DNA of 64,000 nucleotides, taken from CADEED01 sp036677145 (GTDB lineage Bacteria > Pseudomonadota > Gammaproteobacteria > Steroidobacterales > Steroidobacteraceae). Positions 8,036 to 16,247 of this stretch are shown one piece after another (the stretch's first letter is position 1; each line of letters opens with the position of its first letter). The translations under genes were made by a program, and so were the position numbers. The DNA lies in the NCBI GenBank assembly GCA_036677145.1, contig JAKFFF010000049.1:22052-86051 (forward strand), read 5' to 3'. The notes below the pieces were generated by a model. It saw nothing but the letters and a program-made list of their open reading frames with translations. It was not told the origin of the DNA and searched no databases.

Positions 8036-8737
8036 ATGGCCGTTCAAATCATCAACCAGATGCCCGATGTGCAGGTTCACCGAGGTGAACCGCTCGCGGC
8101 ATTGCTCAAGGATTTCGCGGCACTTCGTCCGCAGGGCAGGCCTCGCAAGCGTGTCGGGGGTCGCGCCGGATTCATCGCGGCAACTCTCGTAGTGCATGTC
8201 ATCGCGGGCGCCGCGTTTCTCTCGAAGCAGCACGGCGTGCGCAATGTCGCCGAACCCGAGCCGATCGTCGCGTCGCTGATCGACGCGCCGCTGACGGACG
8301 AGAAGCCACCCGAATATTCGCCGCCGGTGGAGAACGTCGTGTTCGCGCTGCCGTCTCCGCAGGATCTGTCATTCGAACCGGATGCGATCTCGGTGGCGCC
8401 CGCGGCCACGGCCACAGCCGCAATCAGCCAACCGAGTTCGCCGGTGTCCGAGCCGCCGATGGTCGACTCCGTCGAGTATTTGCGTACCGCGCCGCCTGTC
8501 TACCCGAAAGAATCGCAGCGACGCCGCGAATACGGCACGGTGATCCTGCGCGTACTCGTCGATGCACTCGGCCGGCCGGCGCAGGTGCGGATCGAACGCT
8601 CGAGCGGCTTCGAACGGCTGGACTTCGCGGGCCGCGACGCCGTCGCGAAATTCCTGTTCCGTCCGCACGAAGTGAATGGCATCGCGCAGCCCGCGCAGGT
8701 GCTCATTCCGATCGAGTTCACGCGCCGCGCAACTTGA
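8036..8737 (+). CDS. TonB family energy-transducing protein
   Basis: This 233-residue inner-membrane protein has one transmembrane segment (GFIAATLVVHVIAGAAFL, about residue 46-63), a proline-rich periplasmic linker (EKPPEYSPPVENV) and a C-terminal TonB domain: PVYPKESQRRREYGTVILRVLVDALGRPAQVRIERSSG split over the usual YP/G/V/R positions. TonB couples proton-motive force to outer-membrane receptors. The frame is open upstream to 7922 inside recG, but the Fur box at 8004-8018 makes the ATG at 8036 the likely start. No exbB/exbD genes are adjacent. The product could serve one particular receptor rather than be the general TonB. Confidence 0.85.
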   Translation: MAVQIINQMPDVQVHRGEPLAALLKDFAALRPQGRPRKRVGGRAGFIAATLVVHVIAGAAFLSKQHGVRNVAEPEPIVASLIDAPLTDEKPPEYSPPVENVVFALPSPQDLSFEPDAISVAPAATATAAISQPSSPVSEPPMVDSVEYLRTAPPVYPKESQRRREYGTVILRVLVDALGRPAQVRIERSSGFERLDFAGRDAVAKFLFRPHEVNGIAQPAQVLIPIEFTRRAT

Positions 8738-8764
8738 ACACCGCGGCGCGTATGATGCGCGCCA

Positions 8765-9715
8765 GTGTCTCGTCCCCTCACAGACCTGGACTTCACGCCG
8801 CAACCGTCGGGTGCGCGACTTGCGCTGCTGCGTTATCAGCGCCGCTTCCGTGATCTCATCGAGGTTGCGCGTCTGCATCGGCCCATCGGCATCTGGCTGC
8901 TGCTGTGGCCCGTGCTCTGGGCGATCTGGATCGCCGGCCAATCGCATCCCACACCGAAAGTTCTGGTGATTTTCGTGCTGGGCACGGTCGTGATGCGGTC
9001 GGCGGGCTGCGTGATCAACGATCTCGCGGATCGCGATTTCGATCCTTTCGTGAAGCGCACGCGCGACCGGCCCATCGCGTCCCGGCGCCTCGCGCCCTAC
9101 GAAGCATTGATCTGGTTCTTCGTGCTGATCGCCATCGCGCTCGCGCTGGTGTTGCAACTCGACGAACGCACGATCCGCATGTCGGTCATCGGCGCGGTGC
9201 TCGCGGTGAGTTACCCGTTCTTCAAGCGGTTCTTTCCACTGCCGCAGTTTTACCTGGGCGTCGCATTCAGCTGGGGCGTGCCGATGGTGTTCATGGCCGA
9301 ACTCGGCCACGTTCCACGCGTCGCGTGGACGATTTTCTTCGCCGGAATCATCTGGGCGGCCATCTACGACACGATGTACGCGATGGTCGATCGCGATGAC
9401 GACCTCAAGATCGGCGTGAAATCGAGCGCCATCGTTTTCGGCGACATGGACAAGCTGATCATCGCGATGTTGCAGGCACTCATGCTGTTCGCGCTGTATC
9501 TCGCGGGCAAGAGCATGGAGTTCGGCTACTGGTACAACGCGGGCCTGGTCGGCGCCGCGGTGTTCTTCCTGTATCAGCAGTACCTGATCAGGAATCGCAA
9601 GCCGGCGGAATGCTTCGCGGCCTTCCTCAACAACCACTACGTCGGGTTGTCGATCTTCATCGGAATCCTGCTCGAGTATGGATTTCGCGTACCCGGGCAG
9701 ACGCCCATTCAGTAG
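8765..9715 (+). CDS. ubiA: 4-hydroxybenzoate polyprenyltransferase
   Basis: This 316-residue integral membrane prenyltransferase joins a polyprenyl chain to 4-hydroxybenzoate, an early membrane step of ubiquinone synthesis. The first Asp-rich motif NDLADRDFD (near residue 84) and the second (YDTMYAMVDRDDDLKIGVKS, near 199) are both present, as is the family's RPIGIWLLLWPVLWA. About eight hydrophobic segments are visible. It starts with GTG 27 bp after the TonB-like gene and converges on the galactose genes. Ubiquinone would feed the aa3 oxidase chain through a bc1 complex not in the window. Confidence 0.94.
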   Translation: MSRPLTDLDFTPQPSGARLALLRYQRRFRDLIEVARLHRPIGIWLLLWPVLWAIWIAGQSHPTPKVLVIFVLGTVVMRSAGCVINDLADRDFDPFVKRTRDRPIASRRLAPYEALIWFFVLIAIALALVLQLDERTIRMSVIGAVLAVSYPFFKRFFPLPQFYLGVAFSWGVPMVFMAELGHVPRVAWTIFFAGIIWAAIYDTMYAMVDRDDDLKIGVKSSAIVFGDMDKLIIAMLQALMLFALYLAGKSMEFGYWYNAGLVGAAVFFLYQQYLIRNRKPAECFAAFLNNHYVGLSIFIGILLEYGFRVPGQTPIQ

Positions 9716-9745
9716 ATAGACTGCGCGGCCCTCGTCACCACGCGC

Positions 9746-10357
9746 TCATTTCGCCGCGCGCAGCGCTGCAAATAGCCCCTGCGCGCGCGCCGCGACATCC
9801 GCGATTCCGTACGCGGGTTTGAACAGCTCGCCGCCGAATCCGAATCCATCCGCGCCCGACGCCAGCCATGCGGCGATATCTTGCGAGCCGACGCCACCAA
9901 CCGCATAAATCTTCACGTATTTCGGCAACACGGATTTCAGCGCGCGCAGATGGCCCGCGCCATAAGTCGACGCGGGGAAGAGCTTGAGCTCCGTCGCGCC
10001 GTTGCGCAGCGCCTCGAATGCTTCGGTCGCCGTGGCGACACCCGGGAGCACGCGCATGCCGAGATCGAGCGCGCGCCGGATCACGGCGCCGTCGCAGTTC
10101 GGAGCGACCACCAGGCGTCCTCCCGCGGCATGCACTCTATCTACCTCGGCGGACGCAAGGACCGTGCCGGCGCCGATGAGGCAGTCGCCGTGCGCGCGCG
10201 CCAGCATGCCGATCGAGTCGAATGGCTGCGGAGAGTTGAGCGGCACCTCGATGCTGCGAAAACCCGCCGCGACGAGCGCGGCACCCGTCTCGGCGGCACG
10301 TTCCGGAACGAGGCCACGCAGAATTGCGACGAGTTCGATGTCCTGGCTGGCGCTCAT
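9746..10357 (-). CDS. dgoA: 2-dehydro-3-deoxy-6-phosphogalactonate aldolase
   Basis: This 203-residue KDPG/KDPGal class I aldolase cleaves 2-dehydro-3-deoxy-6-phosphogalactonate to pyruvate and glyceraldehyde 3-phosphate. Visible features are LVAILRGLVPERA at the N-terminus, IGAGTVL, and the Schiff-base lysine in ELKLFPAS. The galactonate specificity is inferred from the neighbour: its ATG overlaps the dgoK stop (ATGA), so the two genes are translationally coupled. Length fits the DgoA subfamily. Confidence 0.88.
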   Translation of the reverse strand: MSASQDIELVAILRGLVPERAAETGAALVAAGFRSIEVPLNSPQPFDSIGMLARAHGDCLIGAGTVLASAEVDRVHAAGGRLVVAPNCDGAVIRRALDLGMRVLPGVATATEAFEALRNGATELKLFPASTYGAGHLRALKSVLPKYVKIYAVGGVGSQDIAAWLASGADGFGFGGELFKPAYGIADVAARAQGLFAALRAAK

Positions 10358-11295
10358 GTCTTCGATCCGGTTTCCTGGAATACCTGCGCGAGGCCGGCGA
10401 GTGATGCGGCCTCGCCGTCGATGCGCACGACCTGCCGTCCGCGCCGCGCGAGCGCGGTCGCGTAGTGTTCCATCAGTTCCGGCGCGCCGATGAGATAGAC
10501 GGGTGCATCGGCCTCGGGATCGGCGAACAGCGGCAGTGCGCCGCCGACGTCGGTGCCGATCAGGAGCCCGGAGGTCCAGGATGGCGCGCCCTCGGCGGAC
10601 AGTTGCTGGTCCAGTCGCAGACTGCGCGCCTGGAAGATCCGGTGCAGCAGCGGCACCTCGGGATGGCGCGCCGCCTCCGCGAGCCCACGCTCGAATTCCG
10701 CCGGCAGATGTTCGAGTGGCGTGGCGCGGTCGCGCACGATCACGCTGTGCTCACACAGCAGCGCGAAGATTTCACCGGTCGGCACCGTGAGGAATTCCTG
10801 CACCACGCCGTTGTGCAGCGACACCCACTTGGTGTGCGTTCCCGGCAGGCAGACGAGTTGGCGGCCTTCGCCCAGTCTCGCGTGCAATCGGCGCGCGCCC
10901 AGCAACTGTGTCTCTTCACCGCGCATCACATCCGGAGCCCCGAGCGGATTCGTGCAGCGCATTCCCGCGACGATACGCACGCCTGGTCGCGCTTCGATCG
11001 TGGCGTCGGCCAGTTCGTCGAGATCTTCCGGACACGGTAGATAGGCCGCCTCGCGCCAGCCGAACGCCGAGCCCACCATGCCGCACAATATCGACGGCAA
11101 CGCGCCATGCGCGCGCCCCCAGTCCGCGGCGAGTGCATCGAACACTTCGGGAAACCGGCCGCGCGCTTCGGCGGCGCCGGCTCCCTTGCGCACGTCGAGC
11201 GTATTGCCGGCCGCGTCGCAGAGCGCGAGCCGCAGGTTGGTCGTGCCCCAATCTCCGGCGATGAAGGCCGCGGCGTGCTCCGGCTTCGGATTCAT
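10354..11295 (-). CDS. dgoK: 2-dehydro-3-deoxygalactonokinase
   Basis: This 313-residue sugar kinase has the diagnostic N-terminus FIAGDWGTTNLRLALCD, followed by GMVGSAFGWREAAYLPCP, RGEETQLLGA and LPGTHTKWV, all typical of DgoK. It phosphorylates 2-dehydro-3-deoxygalactonate at C6 with ATP. The open frame runs 98 codons further upstream, but family alignment and the ATG at 11295 set the start. It is followed directly by the aldolase gene, giving the last two steps of the De Ley-Doudoroff route. Confidence 0.9.
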   Translation of the reverse strand: MNPKPEHAAAFIAGDWGTTNLRLALCDAAGNTLDVRKGAGAAEARGRFPEVFDALAADWGRAHGALPSILCGMVGSAFGWREAAYLPCPEDLDELADATIEARPGVRIVAGMRCTNPLGAPDVMRGEETQLLGARRLHARLGEGRQLVCLPGTHTKWVSLHNGVVQEFLTVPTGEIFALLCEHSVIVRDRATPLEHLPAEFERGLAEAARHPEVPLLHRIFQARSLRLDQQLSAEGAPSWTSGLLIGTDVGGALPLFADPEADAPVYLIGAPELMEHYATALARRGRQVVRIDGEAASLAGLAQVFQETGSKT

Positions 11296-11392
11296 GGCAT
11301 GAACACGCGGTCGTGAACGCGCAGGAGGCTGCCGGTGGCGTCGATACGTGTCATGCCGGCATGTTACTGACAGGAGCGCAGGCGCTCCACGC

Positions 11393-12322
11393 TCAGATCT
11401 CGTGCGGCGCGACGATGCGGCGTTCGCCGATGAGAAAAGCGTCCGCGACGAGCTGGAACGGGCGCCAGTCGACGTCCGATTTCCCGGCGGCGCACAGTGC
11501 GGCAAAGCGCGCATATAAACGCGGATATTCGCCAGCCATGCCGGCCTCGGCGGCAATGACCTTGCCGTCGATCTCGAGGCCCGCGCCACCGCGCGAGAGT
11601 TTGAGCCGGCCGCCCTTGGTCTCGAATTCTATGTCCCAGCTCTGCTCGCCCTTCTGACGGAAGTCGAACTCCGCCGCGATCTCGGCGCCGGCGAAGGTCC
11701 GCATGCGCAGGTTCGCGGCGATCGGCGCCTGCTGGTTTTCGGGGAATTCGAGCGTCGCTCCCTCGACGAAGACTTCTTCGCCCAGCACTTCCGTGAGCAA
11801 TGACAGCGCGTTGATGCCCGGATCGAACACACCGAAGCCGCCCGGCTCCCAGATCCAGCGCTGGCCGGGATGCCAGTGATGGACGTCTTCTTTCCAGGTG
11901 ATCCTGCCGGACGTGAGTTCGCGCGTACTCAGCCATTCGCGCGCCGCATCGACACTCTCGGCAAAACGCGAGTGCCAGGTCTGGAACAGCGTGCGGCCGT
12001 ATAACGCGGCTTCGTCGGCGAGCAACGCGATCTGGCGCGTCGTCAGGGTCGGCGGTTTCTCCAGCATCACGTGTTTGCCGGCGCGCAGCGCCATCAGCGC
12101 GGCGTCGAAATGCGCCTGCGGTGGCGTGCAGATGGATACGCAATCGAGATCCGGAACGCCGGCGAGCATGGACGCGAGGTCCTTGAAACTGGCGACCCGG
12201 TCGACAGTCGCGCTGCGGCTGGCGCACGCAACGAGCTTGAATTTGGGATTGGCCTTGATCGATGGAATGTGCTGATCGCGAGCTATCTTTCCGATGCCGA
12301 GCAGTCCCAGACGCAAAGCCAT
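11393..12322 (-). CDS. Gfo/Idh/MocA oxidoreductase, probable D-galactose 1-dehydrogenase
   Basis: This 309-residue NAD(P)-dependent dehydrogenase has a Rossmann motif at the start (LGLLGIGKIARDQHIP), the family EKP catalytic motif (VMLEKPP, near residue 98) and a C-terminal alpha/beta substrate domain with the GGFGVFDPGINAL segment. It probably oxidises D-galactose, or L-arabinose or D-fucose, to the lactone. The assignment to galactose rests on the downstream dgoK-dgoA pair 97 bp away on the same strand. A lactonase and a galactonate dehydratase, needed to complete the route, are not in the window. The 235 bp upstream to the next gene hold no gene I can support. Confidence 0.75.
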   Translation of the reverse strand: MALRLGLLGIGKIARDQHIPSIKANPKFKLVACASRSATVDRVASFKDLASMLAGVPDLDCVSICTPPQAHFDAALMALRAGKHVMLEKPPTLTTRQIALLADEAALYGRTLFQTWHSRFAESVDAAREWLSTRELTSGRITWKEDVHHWHPGQRWIWEPGGFGVFDPGINALSLLTEVLGEEVFVEGATLEFPENQQAPIAANLRMRTFAGAEIAAEFDFRQKGEQSWDIEFETKGGRLKLSRGGAGLEIDGKVIAAEAGMAGEYPRLYARFAALCAAGKSDVDWRPFQLVADAFLIGERRIVAPHEI

Positions 12323-12557
12323 GAAGTCTCCCGATTCTTCTATCTATCGCGGATCGCGCAGGATCGCAGAATACTCAATCTTGCAGGGAGTCTCCGCCCG
12401 AGAGACCGGGCGCCCTGGCACCGGCGTCCGGAAGTGTGATCGGGTAGGAAACTTCGCCCTGCGCGGCAGGCGCGCAACATAACACGCGGCCAAACAAGCC
12501 TGATATGCGCGCCAAGCTTCCGCGCGCGCCAATACCCAATCAGAAACGGGTCTCCGA

Positions 12558-13307
12558 TCAGACCGTTTCTTCGACGCCCAGCTCCTTGAGGATCTTGACG
12601 CGCAGCGACTGCGCTTCCGGGCTGGATACCCGGCGCGGATGCGGGATGTTCACGTCGAACGACGCCTGGATGTGCGTGGGGCGCGGGCTCAGCACGAGTA
12701 TCCGATCCGCCAGGTGGATGGCCTCTTCCACGTCGTGCGTGATGAGCATGACGGTGTGCCGTTCCTTGGCGAGGATGCGCAGCAACTCGTTCTGCATGCG
12801 CAGGCTCATCAGCGCGTCCAGCGCCGAGAACGGTTCGTCCATGTAGAGAATCTCGGGTTTGACCACGAGAGCGCGCGCGATTTCGGCGCGCTTCAACATG
12901 CCACCCGAGAGTTCGTGCGGATAATTGTTGTCGAAGCCCTTGAGGCCGACGAGCTCGGCGTATTCACGCGCAAGTTGCTCGCGGTTCGGCAGCTCTTCCG
13001 GCAAACCGAACAGCAGGTTCTGCCGCACGGTGAGCCAGGGAAATACCGATCCTTGCTGCGTGATCAGGATGCCGTTCCTGTTCGGCTCGGTGCGTGGCTT
13101 GTCGTCCACGAGTATCTCGCCCGAATCCGGCGCGAGAAACCCGGCGATGATGTTCATCAGCGTGGTCTTGCCGCAGCCGGAAGGTCCGACGATGGCCACG
13201 AACTCGCCGTCGCGCACTTCGAAATCGAGATTGCTGATGACCTCGAGGTGCCCCTTGTCGGTGGCGAAACCCTTGCGGACATTCTTGATGGCGATTTTAG
13301 TGCGCAT
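12558..13307 (-). CDS. ABC transporter ATP-binding protein, nitrate/sulfonate/taurine type
   Basis: This 249-residue ATPase has Walker A GPSGCGKTT near residue 41, a Q-loop (ITQQGSVFPWL), signature LSGGMLKRAEIARAL, Walker B ILYMDEPFSALD and switch His in LITHDVEEA. It is closest to the NitT/TauT importer class (NrtD/SsuB/TauB-like). It overlaps the permease gene by 11 bp and is the last gene of a five-gene minus-strand operon that also encodes a SCO chaperone and a cupredoxin-like protein. The transported compound is unknown. Confidence 0.88.
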   Translation of the reverse strand: MRTKIAIKNVRKGFATDKGHLEVISNLDFEVRDGEFVAIVGPSGCGKTTLMNIIAGFLAPDSGEILVDDKPRTEPNRNGILITQQGSVFPWLTVRQNLLFGLPEELPNREQLAREYAELVGLKGFDNNYPHELSGGMLKRAEIARALVVKPEILYMDEPFSALDALMSLRMQNELLRILAKERHTVMLITHDVEEAIHLADRILVLSPRPTHIQASFDVNIPHPRRVSSPEAQSLRVKILKELGVEETV

Positions 13308-14055
13308 AACGCCACCTCACGACCTTCATGCTCTCGAGCAGGCGCATGATGCCGTCGAGCGCGAGGCCGATGAGACCGATGATGATCATGCCGGCGATCA
13401 CCAGATCGTAGCGATTGCCGGCGTTGCGTGAATCGATGATGAGATAGCCGAGACCCGAGCGCAGCGCGATCATTTCCGCGGCCACGACCACCAGCCAGGC
13501 GACACCGAGTCCGATGCGCATGCCGACGATGATCTGCGGCAGGGTCGCCGGAAACACCACCTGCAGGAACAGCTTCTTGCGGCTCACGTCGAAATTTTCG
13601 GCGGCGCGCAGGAAACGCTTCTCGATGGTATGCACCCCCGAGGTCGTCTGGACGATCATCGGGAACACCGACGCGATGAAGATGAGGTAGATAGGCGAGG
13701 CATTACCCACGCCGAACCACAGGATCGCGAGCGGGATCCAGGCGATCGGCGAGATCGGCCGCAGGATCTGGAAAACGGGATTCAGCGTGACGTAGGCGCC
13801 GCGCACCCAGCCCATCCACAGTCCGAGCGGCACCGCGATCAGCACCGCCAGGCCGAAGCCCACGCCCACGCGCATCAGCGACGCACCGATGTGCTCCCAC
13901 AACGTGCCGTCGCGCGCGAGCTCGAGCGTGCCGGTGACGACCTGCAACGGCGTCGGAAAGATCACGCTGTCGGTGAGCCTGACCAGCGCCCACCACAACG
14001 CGACCACCACCGCGATCACGAGGATCGACGGCAGCGATTGTTTGAGACCCTTCAT
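13297..14055 (-). CDS. ABC transporter permease, nitrate/sulfonate/taurine type
   Basis: This 252-residue inner-membrane permease has about six hydrophobic segments and the EAA-type cytoplasmic loop (EKRFLRAAENFDVSRKKLFLQVVFPATLPQI) that contacts the ATPase. The start is the ATG at 14055, which overlaps the stop of the cupredoxin-like gene (ATGA); the longer upstream frame has no similarity to the family. It should pair with the ATPase at 12558-13307 and the binding protein at 15094-16128. Confidence 0.88.
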   Translation of the reverse strand: MKGLKQSLPSILVIAVVVALWWALVRLTDSVIFPTPLQVVTGTLELARDGTLWEHIGASLMRVGVGFGLAVLIAVPLGLWMGWVRGAYVTLNPVFQILRPISPIAWIPLAILWFGVGNASPIYLIFIASVFPMIVQTTSGVHTIEKRFLRAAENFDVSRKKLFLQVVFPATLPQIIVGMRIGLGVAWLVVVAAEMIALRSGLGYLIIDSRNAGNRYDLVIAGMIIIGLIGLALDGIMRLLESMKVVRWRYAH

Positions 14056-14486
14056 TTGGTTTTCTTCTCCCCGACCTTGTCCCACGCGTGGCGCGTCCGC
14101 CACTTGATTCGTGCCCACGGAGTTACCGGCTCCGGGTCCACGACGATCGTCATCTGCCCGCTGGTGTGCGCCGTGCACGCGAACTGGTATTCCGCCGCCT
14201 TTTCAAACGGCAGCCTGAAACTCTGCCCGGGCATCATGATCGTGGGCCCGAACACCTGCGGCACCTCGTCGAGATTGCGCAGCAGCAGCACGTCGTTGAG
14301 GCCGAGCGTGAGCCGAATCTGCGCGGGCAGGATGTCGACCTTGTCGCCCGACATGCGCCGCGCGTACGTGCCCTTCGGAATCTCGAACGGCTCCTCGCGC
14401 GAGGACACTTCGAGCGGCGCGAAGCCAGCCCACGCGAGCAATGCGAGCGCCACGACGAGCAGAGCGACGAGCGAGAGGCGCCGCAT
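14052..14486 (-). CDS. Cupredoxin-like periplasmic protein
   Basis: This 144-residue protein has an N-terminal hydrophobic segment (LSLVALLVVALALLAWAG) and a domain ending in FACTAHTSGQMTIVV. The Cys-x2-His-x4-Met spacing in that segment is the classic C-terminal ligand loop of type 1 copper proteins. I cannot see the fourth ligand, a His further upstream (region QVFGPTIMMPGQSFRL), so copper binding is plausible but not certain. The TTG at 14492 overlaps the SCO stop and could be the start; I prefer the ATG at 14486. It lies between a SCO-family gene and an ABC permease, which is unusual company. Confidence 0.6.
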   Translation of the reverse strand: MRRLSLVALLVVALALLAWAGFAPLEVSSREEPFEIPKGTYARRMSGDKVDILPAQIRLTLGLNDVLLLRNLDEVPQVFGPTIMMPGQSFRLPFEKAAEYQFACTAHTSGQMTIVVDPEPVTPWARIKWRTRHAWDKVGEKKTK

Positions 14487-14488
14487 GT

Positions 14489-15067
14489 TCAACGCGCGAG
14501 CAGTAGTTTGATGTCATGCACGAAGTCGTCGGCCGGGTGGCCGTACGGCATCACCGCGCGTAGTCCGCCCGCTCGATCGATCATGTAGATCGACGAGGAA
14601 TGGCCGATCGTATAACTGCCGTCGCCGCCGGCGATCTTGCTGGACGAGATACCGAAACTCTTCTGCGCGACGTCGATCTCGGCGCGTGTGCCCACGCCGC
14701 CGATGAACGTGGGATCGAAGACCGCGAGATATTTCTTCATCTGCGCTTCGGTGTCGCGCTCCGGATCCACCGTGACGTAAACCACCTGCACGTCCGCGGC
14801 TGCGGGTCCGAGCTTCTTGCGCGCGCCGGCGAGCGTCGCCAGCGTGATCGGGCAGACCTCGCCGCAATTGCTGAAGCCGAACGCGAGCAACACGACTTTG
14901 CCGCGGAAACGCGCGAGGGTGAGCGGCTTGCCGTCCGTACCCTGGAGCCTGATCTCGGGCGCGGCCATCACCGGCGTGAGAACACCCGCCTTGAATTCGG
15001 AGGCTTTCGCCACTGCGGTGGCGGCCAGCGACGCGCCTAACAACAGCAGCGCGAACCCGCGGAGCAT
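14489..15067 (-). CDS. SCO1/SenC family copper chaperone-like protein
   Basis: This 192-residue protein has a signal peptide (MLRGFALLLLGASLAATAVA) and a thioredoxin-fold SCO domain: VVLLAFGFSNCGEVCPITLATL carries the copper-binding Cys-x3-Cys (CGEVC), YVTVDPERDT is conserved, and the distal copper-ligand His lies in IGHSSSIYMID. SCO proteins deliver copper to, or reduce, the CuA site of cytochrome oxidase and some other copper enzymes. Here the gene is not in the oxidase locus but sits 27 bp after an ABC substrate-binding protein gene. GTG codons slightly upstream are alternative starts. Confidence 0.88.
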   Translation of the reverse strand: MLRGFALLLLGASLAATAVAKASEFKAGVLTPVMAAPEIRLQGTDGKPLTLARFRGKVVLLAFGFSNCGEVCPITLATLAGARKKLGPAAADVQVVYVTVDPERDTEAQMKKYLAVFDPTFIGGVGTRAEIDVAQKSFGISSSKIAGGDGSYTIGHSSSIYMIDRAGGLRAVMPYGHPADDFVHDIKLLLAR

Positions 15068-15093
15068 GGTCGAGTTCTTCACGGCGGTGTTCT

Positions 15094-16128
15094 TCACAGC
15101 GGAATGGGCGCCGCGATCGCGGCCTTCGCGAACCGCTCTTCCATGTACTTTTCGTACGGGATCGGATGTTTGATGGTGCCTGCCTGGATCGACAGCTCCA
15201 TCAGCTCCTCGAACTCTTCGCGGATCATGCGCAGGTCGCCGTAGGTCACCCGGTCCGTGGGATTCTCCATCACGAACTGGATGATCTTCGGGTCCTGATT
15301 GAAGAAGTTTTTGCCGGCCGCGATCGCGACCGCCTTGTCGCGATTGGTTTGTTGCGTGTCGAGCCACTCGCCCGCGCCCTGCACCAGGTTCACGAGTTCC
15401 TGCACCATCGCCGGGTCCGACTGGATCAGCTCCTCGCGCACCGTGAGGCAGCAGCAGATGTAGTTGCGCCATTCGTCGCGCGTCATGCGCAGCACGCGGG
15501 CATAGCCGGCACTCTGCGCGGCGGCGCCAAACGGCTCACCCGTGCAATACGCGTCGACCGCGTTCGCGTACAACGCAGCCGGCATGTCGGGCGGCGGCAT
15601 CTCCACGATCTCGATGTCCTTCGGCGTCATGTTCTCGCGCGTCAGCATCTTGCGCAGGAACAGGAAGTCGACGGCGAAGCGGCTCGGGATCGCGATGCGT
15701 TTGCCGCGCAGGTCGGAGAACGTCTGGTACGCGGAATCCTGCCGCACCATGATCACCGCGCCGGAGCGATGCCCGAGGGAGACGATCTTCACCGGGATCT
15801 TCTTGTCAGCGAGGTCCATGACCAGCGGCGCGAGCATGTATCCCGCCTGGATGCGCCCGGCCATCAGCGATTCCTTGATCTCCGGCCAGCCGCTGTATTT
15901 GCTGTACTCGAAGCGGTAGTCGGTCTTGGCCGTGCCGGCCTTGATCGCGGTTTCCTTGGCGACGCAGGCGACGGGCAGCGTGAGATTGCAGGTCACCGGC
16001 AGGCCGCCCACGATCAGCGGCTCGCGCAGTCCGTCCTTCTTGCCCGCGCAACCGGCGAGCGAGAGCGGCAACGCGGCGGCCAGCGCGCCCTGCAGCAGTT
16101 GTCGGCGTCCGAGGAGAATGGAGCTCAC
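15094..16128 (-). CDS. ABC transporter substrate-binding lipoprotein, NrtA/SsuA type
   Basis: This 344-residue protein has a twin-arginine-like start (GRRQLLQGALAAALPLSLAGC) that ends in a lipobox, so it is probably a lipoprotein. The NMT1/NrtA-like fold is supported by YSKYSGWPEIKESLMAGRIQAGYMLAPL and LRGKRIAIPSRFAVDF. It is cysteine-rich for this class, with a CCC run (NYICCCLTVREE) and single cysteines in LPVTCNLTLPVACVAKE. It is the first gene of the operon, and its start faces the divergent GMC dehydrogenase gene 119 bp away. Ligand unknown; the SCO and cupredoxin neighbours hint at copper or a substrate of a copper enzyme. Confidence 0.8.
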   Translation of the reverse strand: MSSILLGRRQLLQGALAAALPLSLAGCAGKKDGLREPLIVGGLPVTCNLTLPVACVAKETAIKAGTAKTDYRFEYSKYSGWPEIKESLMAGRIQAGYMLAPLVMDLADKKIPVKIVSLGHRSGAVIMVRQDSAYQTFSDLRGKRIAIPSRFAVDFLFLRKMLTRENMTPKDIEIVEMPPPDMPAALYANAVDAYCTGEPFGAAAQSAGYARVLRMTRDEWRNYICCCLTVREELIQSDPAMVQELVNLVQGAGEWLDTQQTNRDKAVAIAAGKNFFNQDPKIIQFVMENPTDRVTYGDLRMIREEFEELMELSIQAGTIKHPIPYEKYMEERFAKAAIAAPIPL

Positions 16129-16247
16129 TTGAGTTTTAGGCTGCCGGCTGAGCCGGTCGAGAATAGTGTGGCGGCGAGCCTAGCCCACGGCCGTATAGTT
16201 TTGGCCTATGACACCGCGCGGCACCGCACCTAAAATGCCCGCCCAAC

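Noticed and set aside
13630..14511. Plus-strand open frames through the ABC permease/cupredoxin region
   Set aside because: They are complements of well-supported minus-strand genes and encode low-complexity His/Arg sequence.
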